NCBI RefSeq assembly: GCF_013019105.1
Contig: NZ_BLTE01000001.1
Coordinates: 186,001 to 250,000, forward strand
Length of the DNA stretch: 64,000 nucleotides
Direction: 5' to 3'
From: Fundidesulfovibrio magnetotacticus
GTDB lineage: Bacteria > Desulfobacterota > Desulfovibrionia > Desulfovibrionales > Desulfovibrionaceae
The notes beneath the pieces were generated by a model. That model was given only the letters and a program-made list of their open reading frames with translations, searched no databases and had not been told where the DNA came from. The stretch's first letter is position 1. Each line of letters opens with the position of its first letter. This document shows positions 18,711-27,004 of the stretch, in pieces. The position numbers were made by a program, and so were the translations under genes.

Positions 18711-19922
18711 TTAAGAGGGCGGGGCGTTGAAGAGGCTGCGAATCGCGCCCGTGGGCATGTAGCCCGGCAGGATCTGAGCCAGGGCGGCCCGGTCCAGGCC
18801 CAGGTGGCGCTGGGCGATCTCGGCCAGGGGCTCACGGAAATCCACGGTGACGGCCAGGTCCAGGCCGTCGGCCAGCTTGTCCGGGGCGAGCCCGGGCCAT
18901 GGGCCGTGCAGCGCCCCCCCGGCCACGCCGCCCCCCAGGACCATGCACAGGGTGGCGTAGCCGTTGTCCGTGCCCGAGAACTCGTTCTCGCGCAGGCTGC
19001 GCCCGAACTCGCTCAGGAAGAGCACCGCCGTGCGCTCCAGGTCCGGCCCCAGGGCCTTGGCCATGGCCTCCATGCCCTTGCCCAGCGAGAGAAACGCCTC
19101 CGCCAGCCTGCCCGAGCCCGCGCCCTGCTGGAAATGAGCGTCGAAGCCCCCCAGCGCCGCGAAGACCAGACGCGCGTCCGGCGCCTTGGAGAGGTAGTCC
19201 GCCACCTGTCCGGCCAGCTGCGGCAGGGCGTGCACCGAAGGCGCACCCCCGGCGGACACGGAAATTTCACGGTCCAGTTCCACGAGTTTGTTGCGCAGCG
19301 TGATCTGCGACTGGCGGTACATGCGCCCCAGGGCGTCCATGCCTTTGTAGGCCGCGTCGAAGGCCGCGAAGGCCGCGGGGCGCTCCAGCCGCCAGATGGA
19401 AGGCGGATAGCCCGTGGGCTGCACGTTGCGCAGGCCCGGCTTGCCCTGCCCGATCAGGGGCGGCCTCACCGCCAGGGTGAGCCCCTTGGCGTTCTTCTCC
19501 AGGAGCGGCAGCAGCCGGGACATCCAGCCCTCGGCCGCGTGGCGGTCGCCGGGCAGGCCGCTCTCCATGTCGCGCTGGGCTTCGGGATGGGTGCGCACGG
19601 GCGAGGGCAGCCCGCAGGCGGGGATCACGGCCAGGAGTTTCTCGTCCCAGAGCCTGCGCAGGGGCTCCAGTGCAGGGTGCAGCCCGAAGCCCTTCGCCAG
19701 GGGCAGCGCGCCGCCCGGCTCCCCCGGGGGCGGGATGGCGATGGAAGGCCTGGCCTGCCAGTACCAGCGCTCCTCCAGGGGAACCAGGGCCGAAAGCCCG
19801 TCCAGGCCGCCGCGCAGGAAGAAGACCACCAGCCGCCGGGACGCCTGGGCGCGCGCCGGGGCCGGGATCAGCCCCCCCATTGCCCCCACGGCCATGGCCG
19901 ACAGGAAATCCCTGCGTTTCAC
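18711..19922 (-). CDS. DUF1501 family protein, Tat-exported
   Basis: This encodes 403 residues from a GTG preceded by GGAGGAG. The N-terminus KRRDFLSAMAVGAMGGL is a twin-arginine signal, so it is folded before export. The family pattern is present: FFLRGGLDGLS, HPALEPLRRLW, GGFDAH and FLSEFGRS; the fold is related to alkaline phosphatase/sulfatase enzymes. The biochemical role is not established. It directly follows the DUF1800 gene (62 bases), as is usual for this pair. Confidence 0.9.
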   Translation of the reverse strand: MKRRDFLSAMAVGAMGGLIPAPARAQASRRLVVFFLRGGLDGLSALVPLEERWYWQARPSIAIPPPGEPGGALPLAKGFGLHPALEPLRRLWDEKLLAVIPACGLPSPVRTHPEAQRDMESGLPGDRHAAEGWMSRLLPLLEKNAKGLTLAVRPPLIGQGKPGLRNVQPTGYPPSIWRLERPAAFAAFDAAYKGMDALGRMYRQSQITLRNKLVELDREISVSAGGAPSVHALPQLAGQVADYLSKAPDARLVFAALGGFDAHFQQGAGSGRLAEAFLSLGKGMEAMAKALGPDLERTAVLFLSEFGRSLRENEFSGTDNGYATLCMVLGGGVAGGALHGPWPGLAPDKLADGLDLAVTVDFREPLAEIAQRHLGLDRAALAQILPGYMPTGAIRSLFNAPPS

Positions 19923-19984
19923 GGTCTCCTCCGAAGAACGCGCGCCGGATGCGCGCCGGGGTTCGTGACGTGCGCGGCCATGTG

Positions 19985-21478
19985 CTAGTGCCTCTGCGCC
20001 TCGGGCGAGCCCAGGAAAACGCCCGCCTTGAGGTCCGGGGCCGCGTCCCGCAGGGCCTGGGCCGTATCCGGCGACGGCGTGCGCCCCATGACGGCGGCCA
20101 GGGTCTGGGCGTCCAGGGGCTCCAGGGCGCGCCACGTCCCGGGCGACCAGCAGGGCAAGCCCCCCTGCCCCGCCTGCACCGCCAGGTTCAGCCGTTTGAG
20201 CAGCCCCTCGGCCGTGAGCCAGGCCTCCTGCGCGTCGCGGAAGCCCGACGTGCCCGGAGCGTCGTAGAGGGGCATGTCCAGCCATTCCAGGTGTTCGGCC
20301 AGGCTGCGCGTCTCGACCACGGGGCGCGAGGCGGCCCGCGCCACCGAGACCAGCCAGCGCTCGGGGTTCTTGAATTTGGTCCCCGCGAAACGCGCGTCCG
20401 CGAATTCCGGCGAGGCGAAGAGCGCCCCCAGCACGACGCGCAGGTCGCCTCCGCTGTCCAGCCAGGCCTTGGCAAGGCGCTCCTCCAGTTCCCGGGGAGG
20501 CGCGTCGGCCACGAAGAACCGCGCCAGCTTGCCCGCCAGGCTGCGGGCCGTCTCGGGTCGGGCGGCCAGAAGCTTCAAGGCCTCCACGCCCTCGGCCACG
20601 CCCTGCCCCTTGACGGTCTGGCCCAGGAAGGGCTTGTCGCGCATGTCGTGGCGGCGCTCGTCGAAGGTGAAGCCGCCGCCGTCCTGGGGGGTGCGCGGAG
20701 AGCCGACGGTCCATCCGGCCAGGATGAGCGCCAGGGATTGCACGTCCTGGGCCTTCGGCTTGGCGTCGGCCCCCATGGTGTGGCTCGAGAGCAGCTCCCT
20801 GGCGTGCAGTTCCGCCAGGGGACGCTGTAGGGCCTTGCCAGCCGGGCTCTCCGGCGAGGCCGAGAGCCAGTTCTCCAGGTGGATGAGCATGGCCGGGTGG
20901 CGCGTGGCCGCCAGGAGCATGTCTTCGAAGCGGCCCAGGACGTGGGGCCGTACGGCCTCGCGCTCGAAGCTGCCCACCCAGAGGTGGGCCAGCCCCTTGG
21001 AGGCGGGCACGTTGAAATGGTTGCACCAGAAGCCCACGAGCAGCTCCTCCAGCTGGCGCGGCGAGAGGATGGCCCGCCACAGCCTGGCCTCGGCGGCCTC
21101 GTTCTGGATCACGGCGGCCTTTTCCTTGGCCTGGTTGATCTCGTCCAGGGTGGGCGTCTTGCGCGGGCCTCCCGGAGGCTTGGGGCCGTAGGCGCGAAAG
21201 AGCGCCACGGTGTCCATGGACTGGGTGGGCAGGGCGGCCAGGCGATCGGTGAGCGCGCGCGGCAGGGCCATCTTCTCCGGGGCCAGCTGCTCCTCCACGT
21301 AGACCTGCCAGCCCATGGCGCGCACGCGCTCGATCTCGCCGGGATAGGGGCCGAAGGAGAGGCGGTCCAGCACATGCACTGCCATGGCCTCCTGGCTCAG
21401 GGGCTCGGCCCCGGCCGGAGCCGCTGGGCATAACGCCAGCGCGAGGACGAAGCACAGGACGGCGCGGCGTGGGAACAT
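19985..21478 (-). CDS. DUF1800 family exported protein
   Basis: This encodes 497 residues. I start at the ATG at 21478, which gives a clean Sec signal peptide (MFPRRAVLCFVLALALCPAA, cleavage after AGAE). Family features include the opening HVLDRLSFGPYPGEIERV, FWCNHFNV, LHARELLSSHTMG with ALILAGWTV, and KFKNPERWLVS. The function is unknown; the gene is characteristically paired with DUF1501, as here. Ninety-three bases separate it from the divergent gene at 21572. Confidence 0.9.
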   Translation of the reverse strand: MFPRRAVLCFVLALALCPAAPAGAEPLSQEAMAVHVLDRLSFGPYPGEIERVRAMGWQVYVEEQLAPEKMALPRALTDRLAALPTQSMDTVALFRAYGPKPPGGPRKTPTLDEINQAKEKAAVIQNEAAEARLWRAILSPRQLEELLVGFWCNHFNVPASKGLAHLWVGSFEREAVRPHVLGRFEDMLLAATRHPAMLIHLENWLSASPESPAGKALQRPLAELHARELLSSHTMGADAKPKAQDVQSLALILAGWTVGSPRTPQDGGGFTFDERRHDMRDKPFLGQTVKGQGVAEGVEALKLLAARPETARSLAGKLARFFVADAPPRELEERLAKAWLDSGGDLRVVLGALFASPEFADARFAGTKFKNPERWLVSVARAASRPVVETRSLAEHLEWLDMPLYDAPGTSGFRDAQEAWLTAEGLLKRLNLAVQAGQGGLPCWSPGTWRALEPLDAQTLAAVMGRTPSPDTAQALRDAAPDLKAGVFLGSPEAQRH

Positions 21479-21571
21479 GAACCGATGATAGCGCCAGGCC
21501 TGGCAAATTTCAAACCGTTTCCCTGGTGCGGCGGACCGTATCCGTGTTATGCTCCGTGCCAGGAGGTCGCC

Positions 21572-21961
21572 ATGAAGCCAACCATCCCGACGATCCTGTT
21601 TCTGGCCCTGGCCATGGCCGCGCCCGATGCGTCCATGGCCAAGAAGAAGGACGCGCCTCCCCAGGGCTACGACCAGTACGGCCCTCCTGGGCAGGGCAAG
21701 TCCGGCGGACCGCCCCCCTGGGCGCCGGCCCACGGCTACCGGGCCAAGCAGCGCTACCGCTACTACCCGGCCCAGAACCTCTACATGGACCCGGCCTCGG
21801 GCCTCTACTACTTCTTCCAGGGAGGCCACTGGCGGCAGGGGGGCCTGCCGCCTGGGCTGCCCCCCGGCGCCCTGGGCAAATACAGGGAGTTCGACGGCGA
21901 GCCCGGCCAGCCATGGAAGGACAACCCTTACGTCAAGGGGAACAAGAAGAAGAACAACTAG
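21572..21961 (+). CDS. Small exported Tyr/Gly/Pro-rich protein
   Basis: This encodes 129 residues with an AGGAGG site (21561-21566) six bases before the ATG. The signal peptide is about residues 1-23 (ending DASMA). The mature protein is basic and rich in Gly, Pro and Tyr, with RYRYYPAQNLYMDPASGLYYF and a lysine tail (KGNKKKNN). The pattern YYPAxxVYxDPxxGxYYF occurs in small periplasmic proteins of unknown role. No partner is evident from context. Confidence 0.75.
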   Translation: MKPTIPTILFLALAMAAPDASMAKKKDAPPQGYDQYGPPGQGKSGGPPPWAPAHGYRAKQRYRYYPAQNLYMDPASGLYYFFQGGHWRQGGLPPGLPPGALGKYREFDGEPGQPWKDNPYVKGNKKKNN

Positions 21962-22056
21962 CCGGTCAGCCGGTTCCTCCGGAAAAGCGCCCCGGCGTCA
22001 CAGGTCCGTAACGGCCTGGGCCTAGCGTCGACCAAGCGTCACACGCCGGAGGAACC

Positions 22057-23283
22057 ATGCCGAACCAAAGCGCCGCGCTCCTGGGAGCCGCCGTGCGCCA
22101 GCATCCGACCCTAAGCCGCCAGGGCCTGCTGGAACGTCTTTTTTGCTGGTGGTTTTCGGGGATGGTCTACAACCAGATATGGGAAGACCCCCGCGTGGAC
22201 CTGGAAGCCCTGGAGATCGGCCCGGAGCACGACGTGCTCTCCATCGCCTCCGGCGGCTGCAACGTCTGCCACTACCTGCTGGCCGGGGCGCGCTCCGTCA
22301 CGGCCGTGGACCTCAACGCCCACCACGTGCACCTGAGCCGCCTCAAGCTGGAGGCCGCCCGGCGCCTCCCCGGCCACGAGGCTTTCTTCCGCTTCTTCGG
22401 CCTGGGCGGACACCCGGACAACCCGCGCGCCTACCGAGAGCACATCGAACCCGCCCTGCCTCCGGAAACGGCCCGCTACTGGTCCACGCGCCCGAACCCT
22501 CTGGCCGGACCGCGCATCGCCATGTTCCGCGACAACCTCTACGACCGCTCCCGCACCGGCCGCTTCCTGGGCCTCCTGCGCGCCCTGTGCCGTCTCGCGG
22601 GGCGCGACCCCGCGCGCATCCTGAAGGCCGCCACTCTGGAGGAACAGCGCGAGGCCTATCGCCGCGAACTGGAGCCCCTCTTCGAGAGCCTGCCCGTGCG
22701 GCTGCTCTCCCGCTGCTCCCCGGCGCTCTTCAGCCTGGGCGTGCCGCCCCAGCAGCTGCGCGCCCTGGACGGAGAGTGCCCCGGCGGCCTCCTGGACGAA
22801 TACCGCCGCCGCGTGGAGCGCCTGGCCTGCGCCTTCCCGGTGGCCGACAACCCCTTCGCCTGGCAGGCCTTCTCCAGGCGCTACGACACCGCGCGCCGTA
22901 AGGCCCTGCCGGACTACCTGCGCCCCGAACGCTTCAGCGAACTCCAGGAGCAGGCCCCCCGCGCCCGCGTGTTCCACGACAGCCTCCAGGCCCGCCTGGA
23001 GCGCACCCCCGCCCGCTCCCTGGACCGCTACGCGCTCCTGGACGCCCAGGACTGGATGACCCCCGAGGCGCTGCGCCGCCTCTGGACGCAGATCGCACGC
23101 ACGGCGCGGCCCGGCGCGAGGGTGGTCTTCCGCACCGGGGCCTGGGACTCGCCCCTGGAGGCGGCCCTTCCCCCCTCCCTGTCGCGGCGGTTCCGGCACG
23201 AACGGGAGCGCTCCAGGGAGCTGGGGGCCAAAGAACGCTGCGCCATCTACGGGGCGGTCCATCTCTACGTGATGGAGGGATGA
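22057..23283 (+). CDS. btaA: BtaA-like S-adenosylmethionine:diacylglycerol 3-amino-3-carboxypropyltransferase
   Basis: This is a 408-residue protein of the BtaA/DUF3419 family. The first reaction of betaine lipid synthesis moves the aminocarboxypropyl group of SAM to diacylglycerol, making diacylglyceryl-homoserine. Features seen are the opening FSGMVYNQIWEDPRVDLEAL, the SAM-site region VLSIASGGCNVCHYLL, TAVDLNAHHVHLSRLKL and FRDNLYDRSRTGRFLGLL. Length matches the bacterial enzymes. The next gene is a methyltransferase three bases downstream, matching the btaAB arrangement known from Rhodobacter and Sinorhizobium. Confidence 0.88.
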   Translation: MPNQSAALLGAAVRQHPTLSRQGLLERLFCWWFSGMVYNQIWEDPRVDLEALEIGPEHDVLSIASGGCNVCHYLLAGARSVTAVDLNAHHVHLSRLKLEAARRLPGHEAFFRFFGLGGHPDNPRAYREHIEPALPPETARYWSTRPNPLAGPRIAMFRDNLYDRSRTGRFLGLLRALCRLAGRDPARILKAATLEEQREAYRRELEPLFESLPVRLLSRCSPALFSLGVPPQQLRALDGECPGGLLDEYRRRVERLACAFPVADNPFAWQAFSRRYDTARRKALPDYLRPERFSELQEQAPRARVFHDSLQARLERTPARSLDRYALLDAQDWMTPEALRRLWTQIARTARPGARVVFRTGAWDSPLEAALPPSLSRRFRHERERSRELGAKERCAIYGAVHLYVMEG

Positions 23284-23286
23284 GCC

Positions 23287-23919
23287 ATGGAACAGACACG
23301 GCGCATGGACGCTCTCTACGGCTTCCAGCGGCATATTTACGACGCCACGCGCCGCTTTTACCTGCTGGGGCGCGACAGGCTCCTGGAGGACCTGCGCGTG
23401 CCCAGGGGCGGCAGCGTGCTGGAGATGGGCTGCGGCACGGGGCGCAACCTGGCGGCCCTGGCGCGCCTGCGCCCGGACCTGAAGCTCTGCGGACTGGACG
23501 TTTCGGGCAAGATGCTCGAAACCGCCGGGCGCACCCTGCGCGGCACCGGCGCGTCCCTGGCCCTGCGCCCGGCCGAATCGCCGGACTGCCTGTGCGCGTT
23601 CGGCAGGGAGCGCTTCGACGCGGTGTTCTACTCCTACTGCCTCTCCATGATCCCGGAGTGGGAACAGGCCCTGGACGCCGGCTGGGACGCCGTGGCCCCG
23701 GGCGGCACGCTGGCCGTGGTTGATTTCTGGGGCCAGGGCGGCCTGCCGGACTGGCTGGAGGCGCTCCACGCGCGCTGGCTGGCGCTCTTCGGGGTGCACC
23801 CCCGGGCCGGGCTCCTGCCCCGCCTGCGCGCCATGGAGCGCGCCTCCGGGGCGCGCCTCACCGTGGACCGCGTGCGCGGCGGCTACGCCTGCCTGGCCTG
23901 GCTGGAAAAACCCGCCTGA
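23287..23919 (+). CDS. btaB: BtaB-like SAM-dependent N-methyltransferase
   Basis: This is a 210-residue class I methyltransferase with motif I VLEMGCGTGRNL and FYSYCLSMIPEWEQAL in the post-II region. The opening MDALYGFQRHIYDATRRFYLLGRDRLL is characteristic of BtaB proteins. It should methylate diacylglyceryl-homoserine three times to give the trimethylhomoserine betaine lipid. It lies three bases after btaA. Regulation by phosphate is expected from the known pathway, but I could not see a clear Pho box upstream. Confidence 0.87.
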   Translation: MEQTRRMDALYGFQRHIYDATRRFYLLGRDRLLEDLRVPRGGSVLEMGCGTGRNLAALARLRPDLKLCGLDVSGKMLETAGRTLRGTGASLALRPAESPDCLCAFGRERFDAVFYSYCLSMIPEWEQALDAGWDAVAPGGTLAVVDFWGQGGLPDWLEALHARWLALFGVHPRAGLLPRLRAMERASGARLTVDRVRGGYACLAWLEKPA

Positions 23920-23925
23920 CCCCCT

Positions 23926-25284
23926 CTAGGTCCGCACCATCTCGCCCGTGATCGGGCAGGCCGGAGACCCCTTCTTGCTCATGGGCGAGATGGCGAACTG
24001 CCCCGTTGATTCCAACACGGCCCGCCAGTAGTCCGAGGTGAGGTCCAATTTCTTGCGCCTGCGCGTCACCAAATCGAAGGGCAGGTGCACGAAGCGTCCG
24101 TAGACCTTGCTGACCACCATGCCCGTCTTTCCCGCCATGGCCGCGTGCACGGCGAACTGGCCCAGGAAGCCGCAGTAGACGCGGTCGTTGGCGTTGGCGG
24201 GCACGGAACGGATGATGTAGCTGGGGTCGATGTACTTGATGGTGTGGGGCATGCCGCGCTCGCCCAGGTAGGCCCCGATCTCGCTGGTGAGGAGCTTGGC
24301 CACGTCGCCCAGCACAAGGTTGCCCGAGGCGTCGGTCTGTCCGCTCTGGCGCAGCAGGTGCTGTCCCGCGCCCTCGGCCACCACGATGACGGCGTGGCGG
24401 CGGTCGGCCAGGCGGCGCTCCAGGGCCGGAAGCAGGCCGTGCTCGCCATGCAGCTCGAAGGGGTCCTCGGGCACGAGGACGTAGTTGACCTCCTTGAGGG
24501 CCAGGGTGGCCTGGGCCGCGATGAACCCGGACTCGCGCCCCATGAGCTTCACCAGGCCGATGCCGTTCTTGGCCCCGATGGCCTCGGTGTGGGCGCAGCG
24601 GATGGCCTCGGTGGCCTTCTCCACGGCCGTGTCGAAGCCGAAGGACTGGGTGACCAGGGAGATGTCGTTGTCGATGGTCTTGGGCACGCCGATGACGGAG
24701 ATCCTGGTCCCGCGCCGCGTGACCTCCTCGTAGATCTTTCTGGCGGCCTTGAGGGTGCCGTCGCCTCCGATGACGAAGAGCACGCCGATGTTGGAGCGCT
24801 CCAGGGCGTCCACGATGTCCTCTGGCTTCTGGGGCCCGCGCGAGGAACCCAGGATGGTGCCGCCGAACTCGTGGATGTTTGAGACGTTGCGGTGGTCCAG
24901 CTCCATGATCTGGTGGCCGTACTCTGGGATGAAGCCCTGCAGTCCGTAGCGGATGCCCAGGGTGGCGGCCACGTTGTAGTTGTGGCGCGCCTCCATCACG
25001 ATGGCCCGGATCACGTCGTTGATGCCCGGGCACAGGCCGCCGCAGGTGACGATGGCCGCCTTCACCTTGGAGGAATCGAAATAGATGGTGTCGCGCGGCC
25101 CGGCGGGCTCGAAGAGCACATCTGATTCCTGGGAGCCGTCGTCCAGGTCCTCGGGGGAGAGGCGGATGGGCACGCGCTGCTCGTCGGAGACGAAGTGGCA
25201 GTAGGTCAGGGGCGATTCCACCTTGGCCGGCCCCAGGACGGGGATGCGGGTGTCGAGGCCTTTGGGTTTGGCGCGGCTGGGCAT
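23926..25284 (-). CDS. 6-phosphofructokinase, plant/trypanosome-like group
   Basis: This encodes 452 residues. The catalytic signature is PKTIDNDI (near 200). The nucleotide site reads GGDGT (near 173) rather than the GGDD of PPi enzymes, which points to ATP as donor despite the Lys in PKTIDND. Other landmarks are CGGLCPGINDVIR and LMGRESGFIA. The long N-terminal extension and this motif pair match the ATP-dependent trypanosome/plant cluster, found also in many deltaproteobacteria. It catalyses fructose-6-phosphate to fructose-1,6-bisphosphate. The gene is convergent with btaB, with only six bases between them. Confidence 0.92.
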   Translation of the reverse strand: MPSRAKPKGLDTRIPVLGPAKVESPLTYCHFVSDEQRVPIRLSPEDLDDGSQESDVLFEPAGPRDTIYFDSSKVKAAIVTCGGLCPGINDVIRAIVMEARHNYNVAATLGIRYGLQGFIPEYGHQIMELDHRNVSNIHEFGGTILGSSRGPQKPEDIVDALERSNIGVLFVIGGDGTLKAARKIYEEVTRRGTRISVIGVPKTIDNDISLVTQSFGFDTAVEKATEAIRCAHTEAIGAKNGIGLVKLMGRESGFIAAQATLALKEVNYVLVPEDPFELHGEHGLLPALERRLADRRHAVIVVAEGAGQHLLRQSGQTDASGNLVLGDVAKLLTSEIGAYLGERGMPHTIKYIDPSYIIRSVPANANDRVYCGFLGQFAVHAAMAGKTGMVVSKVYGRFVHLPFDLVTRRRKKLDLTSDYWRAVLESTGQFAISPMSKKGSPACPITGEMVRT

Positions 25285-25465
25285 GGGTCCTCCGGTGGTT
25301 GGTCCTGCTTGAGGGCTTCCTACCCCATCGCGGAGGAAAATGAAATGCCGCCCCGGCGGGACGGCTCTCGCGCGAGCCTTCCGCCGGGCACGGCGTCTAC
25401 AAAATTGTCTGAATGCCGCTATTATTGTCAGTATGTTTCATTTTCGTCATAACCCAGGGACCTTT

Positions 25466-25672
25466 TCAGATGGCCCCGCACATGCGGCGGTAGTTGTCGC
25501 ACTCGGCCTTGCTGGAGAACGGGCAGGGCTCCTTGGAGAACCACTTGCGCCCGGGACACCAGAAGGACCCCTTGAAGGGCTCGTTGCAGCCCCTGGCCGT
25601 GATCATCTCGCGCGACCGGGATCCGAAGCTGATCCGGCCCTTTGCGCTGGAAACGCTCCACACCGGCGACAT
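25466..25672 (-). CDS. Small cysteine-rich hypothetical protein
   Basis: This encodes 68 residues. A GGAGGG site lies seven bases before the chosen ATG; another in-frame ATG two codons earlier is too close to it. The C-terminal half has five cysteines (GCNEP, FWCPG, EPCPF, AECDN, RMCGA) spaced like a small metal or Fe-S site, with aromatic and basic residues between. It is a reasonable small-gene candidate because of the ribosome-binding site and cysteine spacing. I do not recognise it. Confidence 0.55.
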   Translation of the reverse strand: MSPVWSVSSAKGRISFGSRSREMITARGCNEPFKGSFWCPGRKWFSKEPCPFSSKAECDNYRRMCGAI

Positions 25673-25814
25673 GTTCATACCCTCCGTTTTCAGGAGGATT
25701 ATTTGCATATTCCGGGCCACCCTTCCGGACTGGCGCGACGCGCCAAAAGACGATAGACCCTCCAGGCCGAGACGGGGCGATCCGCGCCCCCTCAAGCATC
25801 CTTTGGAGGTCCCC

Positions 25815-26435
25815 GTGGGCTTGCTTTCGACCAGCGGCAGCTTCACCCGCTACGCCGTGGTGGAGGAAATGACCGGCCAACTGGCGGCCCAGCTCCCCGA
25901 GCTGCTGGCCAGGTATTCCTTCCGCGACATCGACGACACCAGCGACGAGCGCAGCTACGGCTGGGTCTGCCTGGAAGACTGGCTGGACCCCTTCTGGCGC
26001 GCCGCGCCCCCGGAAAAGGCCCACTTCCTGGCCTTCTCCCTGCGGCTCGACACCCGCCGCGTGCCCCCGGCCGTGTTCAAGAAGCACTTCCAGCTGGCCC
26101 TCAAGGCCGAGAAGGAAGCCATGAAGGAAACGGGCAAGACCTTCATCACCAAGGACCGCAAGCAGGAGCTCAAGGACCAGGTGGCCTTGAAGCTGCGCGC
26201 CCGCTTCCTGCCCATCCCGGCCGTTTTCGACGCCGTGTGGAACCTGCGCTCCAACCGCGTCTACCTGGCCACCACCAACTCCAAGGTGAAGACCCTCTTC
26301 GAAGACTACTTCAAGTTAAGCTTCAACCTCACCCTGGAGCCCCTGGACCCCTATTTCCTTGCCCGGCGTCTCGCGGACGCGTCCCGCCACGCCATGATCG
26401 ACGAACTCGAACAGAGCCCCTTCGCGGGCCGGTAG
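25815..26435 (+). CDS. RdgC-like recombination-associated protein (short form)
   Basis: This encodes 206 residues from a GTG with a GGAGGT site. It shares the RdgC layout: an N-terminal GWVCLEDWLDP region, FLAFSLRLDTRRVPPAVFKKHF, then the basic helix KDRKQELKDQVALKLRARFLPIPAVFDAVWN and RVYLATTNSKVKTLFEDYF. E. coli RdgC is about 300 residues and forms a DNA-encircling dimer; this protein lacks the C-terminal third. The following gene, 10 bases away in another frame, may supply the missing part or a partner. Confidence 0.75.
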   Translation: MGLLSTSGSFTRYAVVEEMTGQLAAQLPELLARYSFRDIDDTSDERSYGWVCLEDWLDPFWRAAPPEKAHFLAFSLRLDTRRVPPAVFKKHFQLALKAEKEAMKETGKTFITKDRKQELKDQVALKLRARFLPIPAVFDAVWNLRSNRVYLATTNSKVKTLFEDYFKLSFNLTLEPLDPYFLARRLADASRHAMIDELEQSPFAGR

Positions 26436-26445
26436 GAGCAGCGCC

Positions 26446-26970
26446 ATGGATCTCATCAAGGCCGCACTCCAGGCCCCGGTGGTCGGGCAGGATTTCCTCA
26501 CGTGGCTGTGGTTCCGCTCGGAAAAGAACGGCTGGAACTTCACGCTCAAGGACGGCGGGGAGTTGAACGTCTTCCTGGAGCAGCGCCTCTCGGTGCGCGG
26601 CGGCTCGGGGGAGAACGTGGAGAAGGCGGTGGTCACGGGGCCGCACGCGGAATTCACCGAGGCCAAGCTCGGCCTGCGCAACGGCAAGCTGGTGGACAAG
26701 TCCCTTCTGCGCTTCGAGCGCGACGGCAACACCTGGATGGTGCTCCTGGACGCGGACTCGTTCTCGCTCTCCGGGCTCAAGACCCCCAAGATCGAGACCC
26801 GCCTCGAAGACGGCGACGACCCCGACGCAGCCTTCCTGGAGAAGATGATGCTCGTGGAGCAGTGCATGGACTACGTGGACGAACTCTTCACGCAGTTCCT
26901 CAAGGTCCGCCTCTCCCCCGACTGGAACGACGAACTGCGCGCGTTCCGGGAGTGGCTGGAGGAGAAGTAG
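26446..26970 (+). CDS. Hypothetical protein partnered with the RdgC-like gene
   Basis: This is a 174-residue soluble protein. The start is supported by AGGAG in the 10-base gap after the RdgC-like gene. It opens with a hydrophobic/aromatic segment (VVGQDFLTWLWFRSEKNGW), then beta-rich sequence, then acidic helices (FLEKMMLVEQCMDYVDELFTQFLKVRLSPDW). The order and spacing suggest that it is either the C-terminal portion of a split RdgC or a dedicated partner. Its frame and own ribosome-binding site argue against a sequencing frameshift. Confidence 0.75.
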   Translation: MDLIKAALQAPVVGQDFLTWLWFRSEKNGWNFTLKDGGELNVFLEQRLSVRGGSGENVEKAVVTGPHAEFTEAKLGLRNGKLVDKSLLRFERDGNTWMVLLDADSFSLSGLKTPKIETRLEDGDDPDAAFLEKMMLVEQCMDYVDELFTQFLKVRLSPDWNDELRAFREWLEEK

Positions 26971-27004
26971 CACCTCCCTTCGCGCTCCCGGGGCCGCCCC
27001 CGCC

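Noticed and set aside
26436-26445. A sequencing frameshift joining the RdgC-like gene and the next gene
   Set aside because: The 10-base gap contains an AGGAG site at the right distance from an ATG, so two genes are more likely.
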